Shown: positions 36,001-45,879 of the stretch, in pieces
How the letters are laid out: each line of letters opens with the position of its first letter
Position numbering within the stretch: position 1 is the stretch's first letter
Origin: Paroedura picta
Taxonomy: Eukaryota > Chordata > Lepidosauria > Squamata > Gekkonidae
Assembly: GCF_049243985.1 (NCBI RefSeq)
Contig: NC_135375.1
Coordinates: 23,064,490-23,128,489, forward strand
Length of the DNA stretch: 64,000 nucleotides
Reading direction: 5' to 3'
Made by a program: the position numbers and the translations under genes
Notes under the pieces: model-generated
The model's database searches: none
What the model was told of the DNA's origin: nothing
The model's input: only the letters and a program-made list of their open reading frames with translations

Positions 36001-38357
36001 GATTCGGGTTGGATCTTGTGCACCGTTCCTTGGTTGATTTTTCACAGCTGCTCTCCGAAGGAGGCAACAGCATCGAACACTGCTGGCTAACTCTGCATAG
36101 GAACTCCACTGAAAATTCTTGCTGGAGCTCTGACAAGAAGAGACATGCGTGTCCATCAGAAGAAGAAACTTTCACTCCACCGTTATGTCTACATATCAGC
36201 CCGCTAGCAGCATCAGGACGAGGCCACTTGGCTTCACAGACATCTGTGAAAACAATCTGTAAAAAGTGGAAGAACAGAGAGTCGATCCCAAGCACTATTA
36301 GCCTTATTATGCTTTGATAGGGAATTTAGTTTAGCGATACAGCAGGGTCTATGCAAGGTCCCAGGCTCAATCCCCAGCATTTTCAGATAAAGGATCTGGC
36401 AGTAGGTGATGGGAAAGCCCTGGAGAGCTGTTGCCAGTCAGAGTAGAGAATATTGACCCTGAGGGACTCGTAGGGTGATTCATATGTTCAATTTAAATTT
36501 ACCAGGGCAGAATTAATAGTTAACACAGACTGCAATAGATACATTTCTGGCTGCCACCTGACAGCCTTGCTTCTTTCAAGTCTCAGGCTTTGATATTCGA
36601 ATATCCATCAGAACGTGGCTTCCTATTATGAGAAGAAGAGTTGGTTCCTTACAATGGCCTTCCCTTTCCTCTCCCCACAACAAACACCCTGTGAGGTAGG
36701 TGAGGCTGAGAGAGCCCTGATATCACTGCTCTGTCAGAACAGCTTCATCAGTGCTGTGGCGAGCACAAGGTCACCCAGCTGGTTGCATGTGGGGGAACGG
36801 GAAATCAAACCCAGCTCGCCGGATTAGAAGTCTACACTCCTAACCACTACACCAAATTGAACCATATGTCATAATATGCTTTGGAAAGGTTTGGAGATCA
36901 AGACGTATGAAGAAAGGTTGGGAGAGCTTGGTCTGTTTAGCCTAGAGAGGAGATGACTGAGAGGGGATTTGATAACCATCTTCAAGTATTTAAAAGGGTG
37001 TCATAGCAGAGTTGTTCTCTCTTGCCTCAGAGGGACGGACCAGAATCAATGGGATGAAATTAATTCAAAAGAAATTCTGTCTCAACATCCGGAAGAAGTT
37101 CCTGACAGTTAGAGTGGTTTCTCAGTGGAACAGGCTTCCTCGGGAGGTGGTGGATTCTCCATCTTTGGAAATTTTTAAACAGAGGCTGGATAGCCATCTG
37201 ATGGAGAGGCTGATTCTGTGAAGGCTCAAGGGGGTGGCAGGTTACAGTTGATGAGCGATAGGGTTGTGAGTGTCCTGCATAGTGCAGGGGATAGGACTAG
37301 ATGACCCAGGAGGTCCCTTCCAACTCTATTATTCTATGATAATATGAGTTTTCACATGTTCTGAATTTAAGTGCGTTAAACTATTATATGATTATCACAT
37401 TTGAATTTGTTGTATGTTGGAAGTATTCTAATAAAATTTTATATCCTTTTGTTTTATATACATTTCTTTTTCTGTCCATATGCACACATTCCATACAACA
37501 AAGTCTAATATTTAATAAGATCAAATTAAATGTACGTGTTTTCATTTTATAGTCAAGACAAAACATCATTAATAAAACGTTAGTCAGAGCTTCTTTTTTC
37601 TTTGCAAAAAACTTACATTTTTCCTTTCAGGCGGTATAAGATTTGAAGGTACATAAGGGCGATCAGAATATTGATTCCTGAAATCTACTGCTTGTAGAAG
37701 CTGTTTCTAAATGGAAAAAAAGACCACCAAATTAAGTACAGATTAGTATGTGTATTTCAATTTTCTTCCCTCCATTTTCTTACAATAACAGCAATTAAAA
37801 CCCCACCATTGATTAATTCTGGTACTATAAGTATCGTATTTATTGGAAACTGTTTTGTGTATTTGGTTTTAAGCCAGGCTTTCTCAACCAGGGTCTCGTG
37901 AAACTCTGGGATTTCTTGACAACCCTGGAAGGGTTTCCCAAATAGGTGGGAGTTAATTAATTTTTAATTAAATTTTTTTTTTGTTAAGCACTTATTGGGT
38001 GATATTTTATTCAGTATGTGAGGTTACTTTAAAAAAAAAACTTGCACAGAAGTTTCTTGCAGTGTTGGTCAAAATTCATCACCTCTTTATTCCTCCCCCC
38101 GATCCCACTTTTTTCTTCCAGACGCTCTTTAATTTTTAAATAAAAAGGATGTTCTCGTGTACCCGATAGACACTAATAGCAAATTGTGTCCTCTGGTGAA
38201 TCCTTTCAGCTGGCTGTGCTGGATGGGCAGAAACAGGGATGGCCTTCTCAAATAAAAACTCAGAACCGCAAGGAGAAAGGAGCAATCCGGATCCGTCCGT
38301 ATAGTGCACTTCTACAGAACTGTCTTCGTAAAGAATCATCAGGCTTCCTGTGTCCAT
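23814..38357 (-). CDS. C5orf34: C5orf34 homologue, protein of unknown function (9 coding exons found)
   Basis: Nine minus-strand exons match vertebrate C5orf34 in order. N-terminal: SLMILYEDSSVEVHYTDGS, then LLLSPCGSEFLFEK. Middle: CPEEWKYPLSLAF and VVWSKGVLY. C-terminal half: IIPNVGRFLAFSD, KVHAVFYDG and a final SDIDCLL. Phases of all joins agree (0,0,2,2,0,0,2,1). Total is 1666 bases, one more than a multiple of three; with the extra base in the 33451-33572 exon ignored, the product would be 554 residues against about 638 in human. The shortfall corresponds to two internal segments not located, between 29893-33450 and 24679-27422; both would be phase-neutral. The human protein has conserved N- and C-terminal regions of unknown function. 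Start chosen: ATG at 38357, two bases after an acceptor, so the first exon is non-coding. It may be a shortened gene, an incompletely recognised one, or one in decay. Confidence 0.85.
24300..24425 (+). repeat. RTE/Bov-B-like fragment (C5orf34 intron)
   Basis: TTGTTAGTTGCGAAGTCGTG, then CGCGACCTCAAGGACAATGA and CTCCAGGCCTTCCTGTC, resembling Bov-B-linked 3' repeats. Confidence 0.5.
24638..24678 (-). CDS. C5orf34: C5orf34 41-base exon (SVAAELEKI)
   Basis: Encodes SVAAELEKIKRFS; human has SVASELEKIQKFN. Its first base completes a phase-2 codon, so it can join directly to the 27423-27517 exon. Acceptor TTTATACAG is good; the donor GTATCC is weak and is chosen by homology. Confidence 0.75.
24973..25080. 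repeat. (TG)n microsatellites
   Basis: A TG tract at about 24973-24999 and a second, interrupted one at about 25060-25079. Confidence 0.85.
25088..25395 (+). repeat. L2-like LINE 3' coding remnant
   Basis: Frame encodes RARWNALSSEIRAL...FKQFRRACKG, the same motif as the better L2 copy at 61232. Confidence 0.65.
25690..26525 (-). repeat. Bov-B (RTE) LINE, 3' part
   Basis: Minus frames carry the RT motif FRHADDTTLLGEN (YADD-like), then SFMFLGFRIVKDG and GRKAFINLGKILK, diagnostic of Bov-B ORF2. The remainder is 3' sequence with frame breaks; 5'-truncated. Bov-B is the likely retrotransposition partner of Sauria SINEs. Confidence 0.88.
26626..26685 (-). repeat. L2 3' terminal fragment
   Basis: ATTAATTAATTTGTATACCG CCCTCCCC, the L2 tail. 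Similar short pieces at 40340-40460, 51645-51720 and 58185-58258 (all minus) and 52680-52830 (plus). Confidence 0.65.
27423..27517 (-). CDS. C5orf34: C5orf34 exon (31 codons plus 2 bases)
   Basis: Encodes GHGDVNSGWFKVTSPEG to HPGVYE, matching human GLNLGWCKLTFPDG...HPEPYER. Acceptor TCTAAG, donor AAAG|GTAAAT, leaving phase 2. Confidence 0.88.
29722..29892 (-). CDS. C5orf34: C5orf34 exon (57 codons)
   Basis: Encodes ETLPLLLAENIIPNVGRFLA then FSDNKVHAVFYDG, matching human NILPLVLKESLIPSVGRFLA. Acceptor GTAACAG, donor CAG|GTGAGC, phase 0 to 0. Confidence 0.9.
29893..33450. other. C5orf34: C5orf34 intron without a recognised exon
   Basis: 3.6 kb where the human protein would require an exon (counterpart of FTVGSLIKQATRILQ). 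Both strands were read and no match was found. Contents: one hAT MITE (31467), a SINE fragment near 31970-32030 and AT-rich sequence. Confidence 0.5.
31467..31602. mobile_element. Palindromic hAT MITE, copy 6
   Basis: Perfect duplication CGTTATAG on both sides (31459-31466 and 31603-31610); near-perfect palindrome. Confidence 0.95.
33451..33572 (-). CDS. C5orf34: C5orf34 exon with a one-base frame discrepancy
   Basis: LKSIEI matches human NSIEI in the frame set by the upstream exon, but YPGDGSVFKSE...FVQEGTKR is read only after skipping one base in a T-run (plus strand about 33539-33542). Acceptor TTTCTCTTAG and donor CGA|GTAAGT are good. Using an internal AG after TATTG would restore frame while dropping about ten codons. 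The cause could be a base-calling error in a homopolymer, a real frameshift, or use of that inner acceptor. Confidence 0.75.
33696..34044 (-). mobile_element. hAT element, CAGTGGTCCCCAACC family, copy 1
   Basis: Ends CAGCGGTCCCCAACC and AAGGTTGGGGACCACTG; flanks CTCACGAG / CTCACAGG partly match. GC-rich interior gives chance open frames. Confidence 0.85.
34563..34664 (-). CDS. C5orf34: C5orf34 exon (WNF...VVWSKGVLY)
   Basis: Completes the split Ser/Arg codon and encodes WNFSHLFSRKKED to IKVVWSKGVLY, matching human WNFCDSL...VKMVWYKGVTY. Acceptor CTCCCAACAG, donor CAA|GTAAAT, phase 2. Confidence 0.88.
34927..35330 (-). repeat. CORE-type SINE pieces
   Basis: Two diverged fragments (34927-35094 and about 35232-35330) with TTTTTATGCACCACTTTTTT and GAGGTCACCCAGCAGG. 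Confidence 0.55.
35628..36256 (-). CDS. C5orf34: C5orf34 large central exon (209 codons)
   Basis: Opens IVFTDVCEAKWPRPD and closes LSCDVPYFHR; human has FIDITEVRWPS and LSCPVPHLHR. Contains SSDGHACLFL, EFSVEFLCRVSQ and SSCPEEWKYPLSLAF. The Ser/Asn-rich middle is poorly conserved. Acceptor TTTTTACAG, donor CACAG|GTAATA, leaving phase 2. Confidence 0.92.
36338..36490 (+). repeat. tRNA-derived SINE (Ala-like head)
   Basis: AAGGTCCCAGGCTCAATCCC, CCTGGAGAGCTGTTGCCAG and a degenerate tail. Confidence 0.65.
36630..36868 (-). repeat. CORE/MIR-like tRNA SINE
   Basis: Complement carries GTGTAGTGGTTAGGAGTGTA, the core CAGCTGGGTGACCTTGTG and (CTT)n tail; short internal deletion in the tail. Confidence 0.82.
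36885..37342 (+). repeat. CR1 LINE 3' end
   Basis: ORF2 C-terminus pieces (LVCLA-like; [36 protein letters not shown]) then the CR1 3' UTR to TTCTATGAT. Confidence 0.88.
37617..37706 (-). CDS. C5orf34: C5orf34 exon (30 codons)
   Basis: Reads KQLLQAVDFRNQYS to LIPPERKN, matching the human QLQRALDFRN...IIPSERKK stretch. Acceptor CCATTTAG, donor AAT|GTAAGT, phase 0 to 0. Confidence 0.9.
37873..38035. mobile_element. hAT-like element, CTTTCTCAACC family, left part
   Basis: GGCTTTCTCAACCAGGGTCT, then AAGGGTTTCCCAAATAGGTG. Truncated. Confidence 0.6.
38163..38357 (-). CDS. C5orf34: C5orf34 exon: start and N-terminal domain
   Basis: 65 codons from MDTGSLMILYED to QFAISVYR. The acceptor GTTAG ends two bases before the ATG; the donor CGG|GTACAC is weak. 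PCGSEFLFEK is identical to human as I recall it. Confidence 0.9.
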
Positions 38358-38867
38358 TGCTAACAGTCAGTTATCCAAAGTGATCCTAGGAACAGAACCA
38401 CAAGCAAAGAATGTGTTTGTTTTTCTGCACAAAGTAACAAGCCACCCACCCCAGAACTAGCATCACACATTTATTTAGCACTCCCAGCTGTGTAAAACTC
38501 TGCAGAACAAAGAAATAACCAAGGTGCTTTTTTTCCTATCAGGAGCCGCATCTTTGCAACATAACCTTGCTCCAAAGAGCTGATCCTCCAAACTCAACGA
38601 GGACATTTGGGCTGAAATGGAATTACCCTGGCCCAAGGTCGGCAAGCAACTATCATCACCAGATAGGGCCCAGAAGTTGCTTTTTTCCTCCTATACAAAA
38701 GCACTGCATCACAAAAGGTTGCACAGCAAAGGGACAGGTGAAGCATGGAATGAAAGAAGAGAACAAATGAATGGAACATACAAGGAGTAGGGAACATAAC
38801 GGAGGAGATGTGTACAGGCTTGCAGAAGGAATAAGTTTGGAGGGAAGATTAAAAAGAGAAAATCAGG

Positions 38868-39130
38868 TTTTCTCAACCAGTGTTTCATGAAACCCTGGGG
38901 TTTCTTGAAGGCCCTGGAAGGGTTTCCCAAATGGGTGGGAGTTAATTAATTTTAATATGCTTTTTAAATTTGTTAAACACTTATTAGGTGATATGACAAT
39001 ATGACCTCATGTCAACCCCCCCAGTGGTCAATGATGGGCCTGGAGGGGGTGGGAAGGGGAGGGGCCCTGGGTGGGCATGTACACACCTATGCTACCCAAC
39101 CATATTCTGCATGATTGCACCACTTCTGCT
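38868..39130. mobile_element. hAT-like element, CTTTCTCAACC family, left part
   Basis: GGTTTTCTCAACCAGTGTTT through ATGATGGGCCTGGAGGGGGT; right end missing. It lies upstream of the C5orf34 coding exons. Confidence 0.65.
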
Positions 39131-39919
39131 CACATCTTTGGCATCCTATAAATCCAAGATTGTCATATATCTATGTTTCTGCCTTTGAGTTCACAAGACA
39201 GCAAGATCCAGAGATTTGAAAAAGTTCCTTGAAGGACTTTACATGTATGCTGCTCAGGCACTGAAGTAGAGCAGTTTATGCCTGTCTATTGTCTTTTCAC
39301 TTCGGTCAATACACTGTTTGGGACACTTGCTTGATAAACATTGTTTAAAGGTAGTTCTTTTCCCCATTCCATGATACAGCTTCACAGCAATTCACTATTG
39401 CTATTCTATTTATATGCTGTGCATATAAAATGGAAGAGATGACAGCAATTGAAGCTGCTTTGGGTCAACATTGGGGAGAAAGTATAAATAAAGTAAACCA
39501 CTAGGTTCTGACCTCTCCCAGTTAACAAATCACTTCAGCCAGAATAACCGCCCAAGAACTTAATTCAACCTCTCGTTTGTTTACTCATTAAAGATTGCTG
39601 CCTTTCCTCCTCCAGCAAAAGCCTTGACGCAGCTCCGTCACAACTAATGGCAGCTTCAAATACAAGGTTTGCCCAGAAACTTCATTCAAACATGAGTCGG
39701 CCCTTTTTCATAGAACTCCAGGTCCCAGAATCCTTTACTGCAGCAACAGGACAGCAAAAAAAGTTCTGCCTTTCTAGGGAGCTGACCGTTAGCACATGTT
39801 TTGAATGTAGATAACTATCTTCTCTCCAGGCATTCATCACCAGTTGGCACCAATCAGTGTTTCCAAGAAAGGATTTGGGATTAGGCTTTCAGGTGATGCA
39901 CTCACTCACAGGCTGCCCT

Positions 39920-40112
39920 GATTGATTTGGGAAGTCCAGGCTAGCCTGATCCCTTCAGTTCCTGGAAGTTAAGCAGGGCTGGTCCTGATCAGTATTTGGA
40001 TGAGGATCCATGGAAGAATACCAGGAAAGGGCGAACCACCTCTGAATGTCTCTTGCCTTGGAAACCCCTGGCGTTGCCATAAATGAGCTGCGACTTGATG
40101 GCAAAAAGCAAA
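39920..40112 (+). repeat. 5S-rRNA-derived SINE, copy 2
   Basis: CCTGGAAGTTAAGCAGGGCT, CAGTATTTGGATGAGGATCC and GAATACCAGGAAAGG follow 5S rRNA; the tail AAATGAGCTGCGACTTGATG is RTE-like. Confidence 0.8.
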
Positions 40113-40339
40113 ACACAACCTCGCAGCCTCCGACAGGGATCTTAAAAACAATTAACACTGTCAGCTCCTTCCAGAACACAGAACAGCAACTCAGAAACAA
40201 CATAGCACCCACCCTCGTAGACACTTTGGGGAAGGAGGAAGTAATGGCTGTCTCAACAAAATGGAATTGGGATGATTGAAAGGCCAGCATGACATCGGAG
40301 TAGAGCCACCCCAGTGGCTGCCATTGTTGGTAGAACGTA

Positions 40340-40545
40340 TTTTGATTGATTTATTGATTTGATTTTTATACCATCCTCCCATAGGGCTCAGGGCGGTTCA
40401 CATAAAACATTGCAGAGGTAACAGAACAGTCTAACAAATAACACAGTCATAAATAATAAATAATAATAGAATCATAGAGTTGGAAGGGGCCATACAGGCC
40501 ATCTAGTCCAACCCCCTGCTCAACGCAGGATCAGTCCAAAGCATC
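40340..40545 (-). repeat. L2 tail (40340-40460) and CR1 3' end (40468-40545)
   Basis: ATACCATCCTCCCATAGGGC is the L2 terminus. AGAATCATAGAGTTGGAAGG and CATCTAGTCCAACCCCCTGC are the CR1 terminus. Confidence 0.75.
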
Positions 40546-40551
40546 CTAGAG

Positions 40552-40968
40552 TAGTGATCCCCAACCTGTGGGCCGCGGACCACATGTGGTCCGTCGACTA
40601 ATTGGAGGTGGGCCCCAAAGAACGCCTTCTCCCCCCCTCCCCCCGGCCCTTTACAACACACTTTGGGTGTCATTGTCTCCCATCACTCCCAGATGGGACT
40701 ATCTTGTTGCAGAGAAACAAGCTCAGGGTTCCTATTGATTTGTCATTGTCATGAGTTAAAATTTCCATGAAAATAAAATGTTCCTTATGTTCATTGTTGT
40801 GGCGTGTCTGTATCTTATTTTGAAGGGAGGTTTAAACATTACCATAGCGACCAGAGAGCATCAGGGCAGTGGTTGAGAGTAGAGGAGTAAACTGCCCCCC
40901 CCACTGGGCCTCAGTAAAACTGTCAAGCGTTGAGTGGTCCCCGGTGATAAAAAGGTTGGGGACCACTG
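40552..40968 (-). mobile_element. hAT element, CAGTGGTCCCCAACC family, copy 2
   Basis: Ends TAGTGATCCCCAACC and AAGGTTGGGGACCACTG. Duplication TCCTAGAG / TCCTAGAC (7 of 8). Confidence 0.88.
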
Positions 40969-41299
40969 TCCTAGACCTAGAGCACACTTGAGTAATTAGC
41001 TTGTCCACTGTTTTACAAATAGCAGGTGCATACACTGACAGGGACAGAGACAGAGATTTGATCCCAAAGGTATAGGAAACAGTTCCTCGGGTCAAGACCG
41101 AGTGGACAGTCAGAACAAAAACTGCTGCCTTGAACACCATGTCCCCTTTATTGAAGGGGGAAAGTCTAACCCTGTTAGACTAAGTGCTATTTCCAGCCTA
41201 GCCCACCTCACAGGATTGTTGCCTTGAGCTTGGAGGAAGCCTGGGATACAACTGTTAATGGAATAAGGGGTGGGGGTGTGGTGCACACAGAGATAACCA

Positions 41300-41535
41300 C
41301 ATATTTATTTTTTATGATTGCCTTTCTAGTCTGTCCTTCCCTCAGGGCGGGTCACGAGCTCTTAAAAATATACAAATTTATTCTGGGCCTCCCCCTTAAG
41401 GCCGGTGAAGCAACTCTGCTTTACATGCCCTGGGGAACTGGCGGGGGTCCCAGGGGGCCCTGATCTCACTGGGCAGACTGTTCCACCAGGCTGGGGCCAC
41501 ATCCAAAAAGGCCCTGGCTGAGGTCAATTTAATTT
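41300..41535 (-). repeat. LINE 3' fragment, L2-like
   Basis: TTGCCTTTCTAGTCTGTCCT, AGGGCGGGTC, and TGTTCCACCAGGCTGGGGCC. Family assignment tentative. Confidence 0.45.
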
Positions 41536-41552
41536 CTCACATGACTCTAGTC

Positions 41553-41688
41553 CAGGGGCAGTCAAACTGCGGCCCTCCAGATGTCCATGGACTACAATTC
41601 CCAGGAGCCCCTGCCAGCGTTCGCTGGCAGGGGCTCCTGGGAATTGTAGTCCATGGACATCTGGAGGGCCGCAGTTTGACTACCCCTG
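41553..41688. mobile_element. Palindromic hAT MITE, copy 7
   Basis: Perfect duplication CTCTAGTC (41545-41552 and 41689-41696); arms essentially identical. Sits about 300 bases from the C5orf34 CpG island. Confidence 0.95.
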
Positions 41689-41999
41689 CTCTAGTCACTC
41701 GGGTCTTGCAATTTTTCAGAGGTGGATTTAGGAACCGTGAGGAGGGATGACAGAACCTGTCTTTCCCCGGGAGTCTGTGGGGTCTTGGGTTGATCTACTT
41801 TTTGCAACCTGTTGCCTTTTCATGGTGGGCTTGTTCGCTTTTGGTCTCATTGACCGCTTTAACTAACAGGTTTTTAAAGCCCATTAAACAAAACAAAAAA
41901 AAAGCCACAGGAGAAGGTTTTGTTTTATTTTGTTTTGCCGAGGAACCAGCCCTGCCACCCTACGCGCCCTTTATAGGGCGGAAAAGCACCACTGAACAG

Positions 42000-42420
42000 A
42001 ATTGAGCTTCTTAGGGGCGCGAACAGGCAAAGAATCGCTGCGGGGAGCAGCAGCGGCGCCGGCGAGCGTTTTGGGGCGGCCTGTGCAAGAAGCAAAAGAA
42101 GCAAAAGAAGCAAAAGTGCAAAGCGCCTTCCCACCCCCGGTCCCCCCAGCAGTTTACCCCCAGCAAGCAAACACCCGGAATGGAGGCGGCACGAGACTCA
42201 CCCTGCCCGCCCGACGAATGGCTTTTCCCGCCGGCCTTGCAAAAGACGCGGGGAAGCCCACAGGAGAGCGCCGGGGGAAGTGGGTGGAGCTCTGCAGGCT
42301 TCCAGTTTCGTGTGAACGGGGGCCGGCGGCTCAAGTCGGATGGACGGCTCCGCTTAAGCAGGGGCGGCCCAACGGGGGCTCTCCGGGCGGCCTGGAAGGG
42401 GCTCGTGGAAATGGTAGTCC
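42000..42420 (-). promoter_or_regulatory. CpG-island promoter and non-coding first exon of C5orf34
   Basis: CpG-dense block 3.7 kb upstream of the first coding exon. A minus-strand donor (GCAGG|GTGAGT) ends an inferred non-coding exon at 42202; the transcription start lies somewhere above it, to about 42.35 kb. No TATA box is seen. Long open frames on both strands here come from the GC content. Confidence 0.65.
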
Positions 42421-42917
42421 AGGGCCTTCTGGGGAGATGCGGTGGGGCACCCTTGAGAAAAGCTCTCTGGGTCTGACCAGTGCGGGGTTGCCAGATCTGG
42501 GTTGGGGGATACCTGGAGACTTTGGGCGGCATTTGGGGCAGGGAGCCCACGGTTCAAAACATCAATTTTCTCCAGGGGAACTGATCTCCGTTGCCCGGAG
42601 AGGAGCTTTCATTCCAGGGGGTCCCCAGTTCCCACCTGGAGGTTGGCAGCCCTAGCAGTGGTCCGTGAAACCGAACAGCCTGACTCATACCGTGGCCGGC
42701 CCCGTTGAAGTGCGGTGGGGGCAACAACGGGACAACCTAGGGTTTATTTTTCTGCTTGTATTCTGCCCTTCGCCAGAGGGTGGCTCATGAGAAATATAAA
42801 TTACACATGCGATCAATAAAATCATTGTTAAAATTATTAACATTAAAAGCAAGTCTCATGCTGCTCTTCTAGTTCTGGATACAAGCCCTTTGAAATTTTA
42901 ATCGGAGTTTTAACTTT

Positions 42918-43084
42918 AACAGAGGCTGGATAGCCATCTGATGGAGAAGCTGATTCTGTGAAGCCTTAAGGTGGCAGGTGACTGTGGATGAGCGATAGGG
43001 ATGTGTGTGTCCTGCATAGTGCAGGGGGTTGGACTAGATGACCCATGAGGTACCTTCCAACTCTATGATTCTATAATTCTATGA
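42918..43084 (+). repeat. CR1 LINE 3' end
   Basis: ACAGAGGCTGGATAGCCATC to GGTTGGACTAGATGACCCAT and ATTCTATGA. Confidence 0.87.
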
Positions 43085-43240
43085 CTATCCTGAGAGCTGC
43101 TTACTTCCATTCCATGACGTTGTATCTGAGGAAGTGTGCATGTGCATGAAAGCTCATATCTTGAATAAAATTTGTTGATCTTAACAGGTGCTACTGGACT
43201 CAAAATTTATTCTGCTGCTTCAGACCAACACTACTACCCA

Positions 43241-45500
43241 CTTGAATCTATCCCAAGAGGGGTTGGTTAATATACTCTTGGAATGTACTTCGATGGTGTT
43301 GGGAAAATGACCTTTTTAGTGATTCTTTGCATAATTTTAAGAAAGAGAAATGAGAGGCGTCTTCTTAGATGTTGATGAACATTGCCAGCACCTTAAAAAA
43401 ATGCTGGTGCAGAGTAGTTCGGATAGCTTCAGATCTATACTTGTAGACCACCAAACTCTTTTCCATCTGTGACAGGAATGTGAACATTGTGCTTTCCAAG
43501 GAGATGTGATGGAGCTCTTTGTACTCTCACCAGCTGCGATTGAGTGGATTGAAAACTTAGATCTCAGTATTTAGTGGGGTTGCCCAGCCTGTCTGCTACA
43601 TATTCAAAACTGTTATTCAAAAGAAATTTGTTTTAATAATCTTACAGTGCAATCCAATTACTCCTATCAAAGTCCATAATTCCAATGAAATTAGGCTAGA
43701 GTAACTCTTAATAGGATTTGTGTCTGTTTCCTAAATTTCTTAGACTGGGACCTTATCCAGTGCTGTTTTGGTCTCGAGGAACTCCTTCCAAGGCTTAGAA
43801 GACGCAGCAGTATTGTTGGATAGCCCCTCTTTTCACATTCTTCTTTGAATCTCCAACTTCCTTCAGGTTTATAGAGAAGCCTCATCTGTTCCCGTGCCAT
43901 TTTATGTATCGATCTAAACTCTAAGGTGCAGTTTTGAATTCAATATGACAAGCAGGGGACTTGAAAGGACTTGTAGTGGGGATAAAATCCCCTCCTTACC
44001 CACTATTTCCTCTCTCCAATCTCTAACAGCCTTTTCCCGTTTCCTCTTTCCATCAGCTAATCCATTTTTATCTGCTAACATCTCCAGCTTCAATTCTTTT
44101 CCTCCTCTTGACAGCCACTGTCTGGGAAAAATCTGGCCAGCTCAACTGTGCCTGGTTCCAGTGTAGAAACTAAGAACTTGCAGGAAACACCTAATTTTTT
44201 TCCTGCATCCCTTTCCCCACACTTTCTTCCTGGCAGGCCCCATGACCTCTCCCCATTCCTTTCTCCCCTTCCCACCTACTTTTTCTTTGCCCCCTCTCCC
44301 TTCTTCAGCCGTATTTATTTATTTCATTTATACTCCCACCTTTCTTGACAATGGAGAACCATACATCATCTTCTCATTTCCATTTCATCCTCAGAAGAAC
44401 CGTATGAGGTTTGTTAGAGAATGTGTACTCGGCCAAGATTTATTTAGGTTAAGTTTTTTTTTGCGCATTCCTGGTTTTTTTTGTCACATTTTAGAAAGAT
44501 CTGTCTAGTCTGCTCATGACCCTAATCTCTAGGTTTAGGTATCCATGTTGAGAATTAGAAACATTGATTCCAGTAACAATCCTGTGACAAAGTCCTGGAC
44601 TGCCAATCAGGAAACAAAGAAGGAATTGGGAGTATGGATGGGAAAGAGAGTAAGTATGAATGCACAAAGCCTGATCATGATGTCAGTTTGATTGTGTTAG
44701 TCTGTTTTTAGGCCATAGACAGTCTTACCATATTCTTGCACATATTTTAATTTGCTATGGAGCATTTTTTACTGTTGCATAGTCACTACAATATCACCTG
44801 CGGTCTTAGACTAACTCAAAGAAGATGGATATGTGCGTTTGCCAGCTAGAATACATATGCTTTTCTTCTGCAAACAAAGAAAATCTAGTAGGATTAGAGA
44901 ATACAAAAAATAAAGGACATACAAAAGAAAGATGAAAGTATACCCAACAAAACAAAGTAGTTTATTTTCAAAAACCTGATGTTAATAAGCTAAACAAATG
45001 AACAGCCAGAAGATGTAGATGACGCTAACTGCACTGACACAAATTGTACTAAGTCATAACAGTGCAATATTAAACAGCACTATTTACATGCATATTTACA
45101 ACTTGTGTTATCTTTACATAGATTGTTTTTTCTTTTACTTCTTGGGAATTTCTAACATACATTTGATTTTAAAATGCCATGAACTGAGCACTAACGTTCA
45201 AATCGCTCAACGAATACCTTACCTGTTTGAAAACCGTCCGTGTTGGCTTGCACATTTTCCAATTTATTTCTGGGAGAAACGGGGAAGGCCTTACAATGTC
45301 CATGATTGGGAAACTTTTTAAGAAGAAGGCTGGCTAACTGTTCTAGGAGCCTCAAAGTATGGGATGAAAGGTATGCTCAATACAAAGGAGAGGCAGTACA
45401 AATACATAGCAAAAAGCAAGTCAAAATGTACTTTATGATTCAAGGGATTTTAATCTCAAAAAAAGAAGTGTGGCTGTTTAATAAGACAGCCCTCATGTAT
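43241..45500. other. C5orf34-PAIP1 spacer, little recognised
   Basis: No gene seen. A short MIR/SINE-like patch at about 44320-44415 and AT-rich sequence towards the PAIP1 3' end. Confidence 0.4.
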
Positions 45501-45551
45501 GTTTATTAATATGACATGTTTCAAATAAAATGTGTTCCAGCCAAAACATTG

Positions 45552-45557
45552 TTTATT
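45552..45557 (-). terminator. Candidate polyadenylation signal of PAIP1
   Basis: AATAAA on the minus strand about 230 bases past the stop; another lies at 45502-45507. The AT-rich block between stop and signal is the likely 3' UTR. Confidence 0.45.
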
Positions 45558-45785
45558 TAACTGTACATAAAATAAACTATGATATATACATATTGTTTAA
45601 GTTACAGGGATTTAAGTTTACACTTTTTTGGCAGATTCTGTTTAACAAAAGTAATATTGCATAAGTTGTGTACTTAGAGAAACGTAATTTCCTTTGTTTG
45701 GTATGGATATGACAAGACTTTTCCATCCTCGCTACTCACTATTCATATGTATGCTGGTTGCGTAAAACAATCTGTGTGCATGGTC

Positions 45786-45879
45786 TCACTGTTTTCTTTT
45801 GCGCTCTGATTCTAAACAAAATTTCTCATAGGCTTCTTCAATTTCTGGATCCATCTCATCTTCATCTTCATCATAATAC
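45786..45879 (-). CDS. PAIP1: PAIP1 last exon with PAM1 C-terminus
   Basis: Encodes [20 protein letters not shown] then [10 protein letters not shown] and TGA. The acidic-then-basic tail is the second PABP contact in human PAIP1. Acceptor TTCTTTTATAG. Confidence 0.96.

Noticed and set aside
42002-42655. Long open frames on both strands in the C5orf34 CpG island (also 19849-20764)
   Set aside because: They are low-complexity, overlap on opposite strands and match no family; they follow from GC content.
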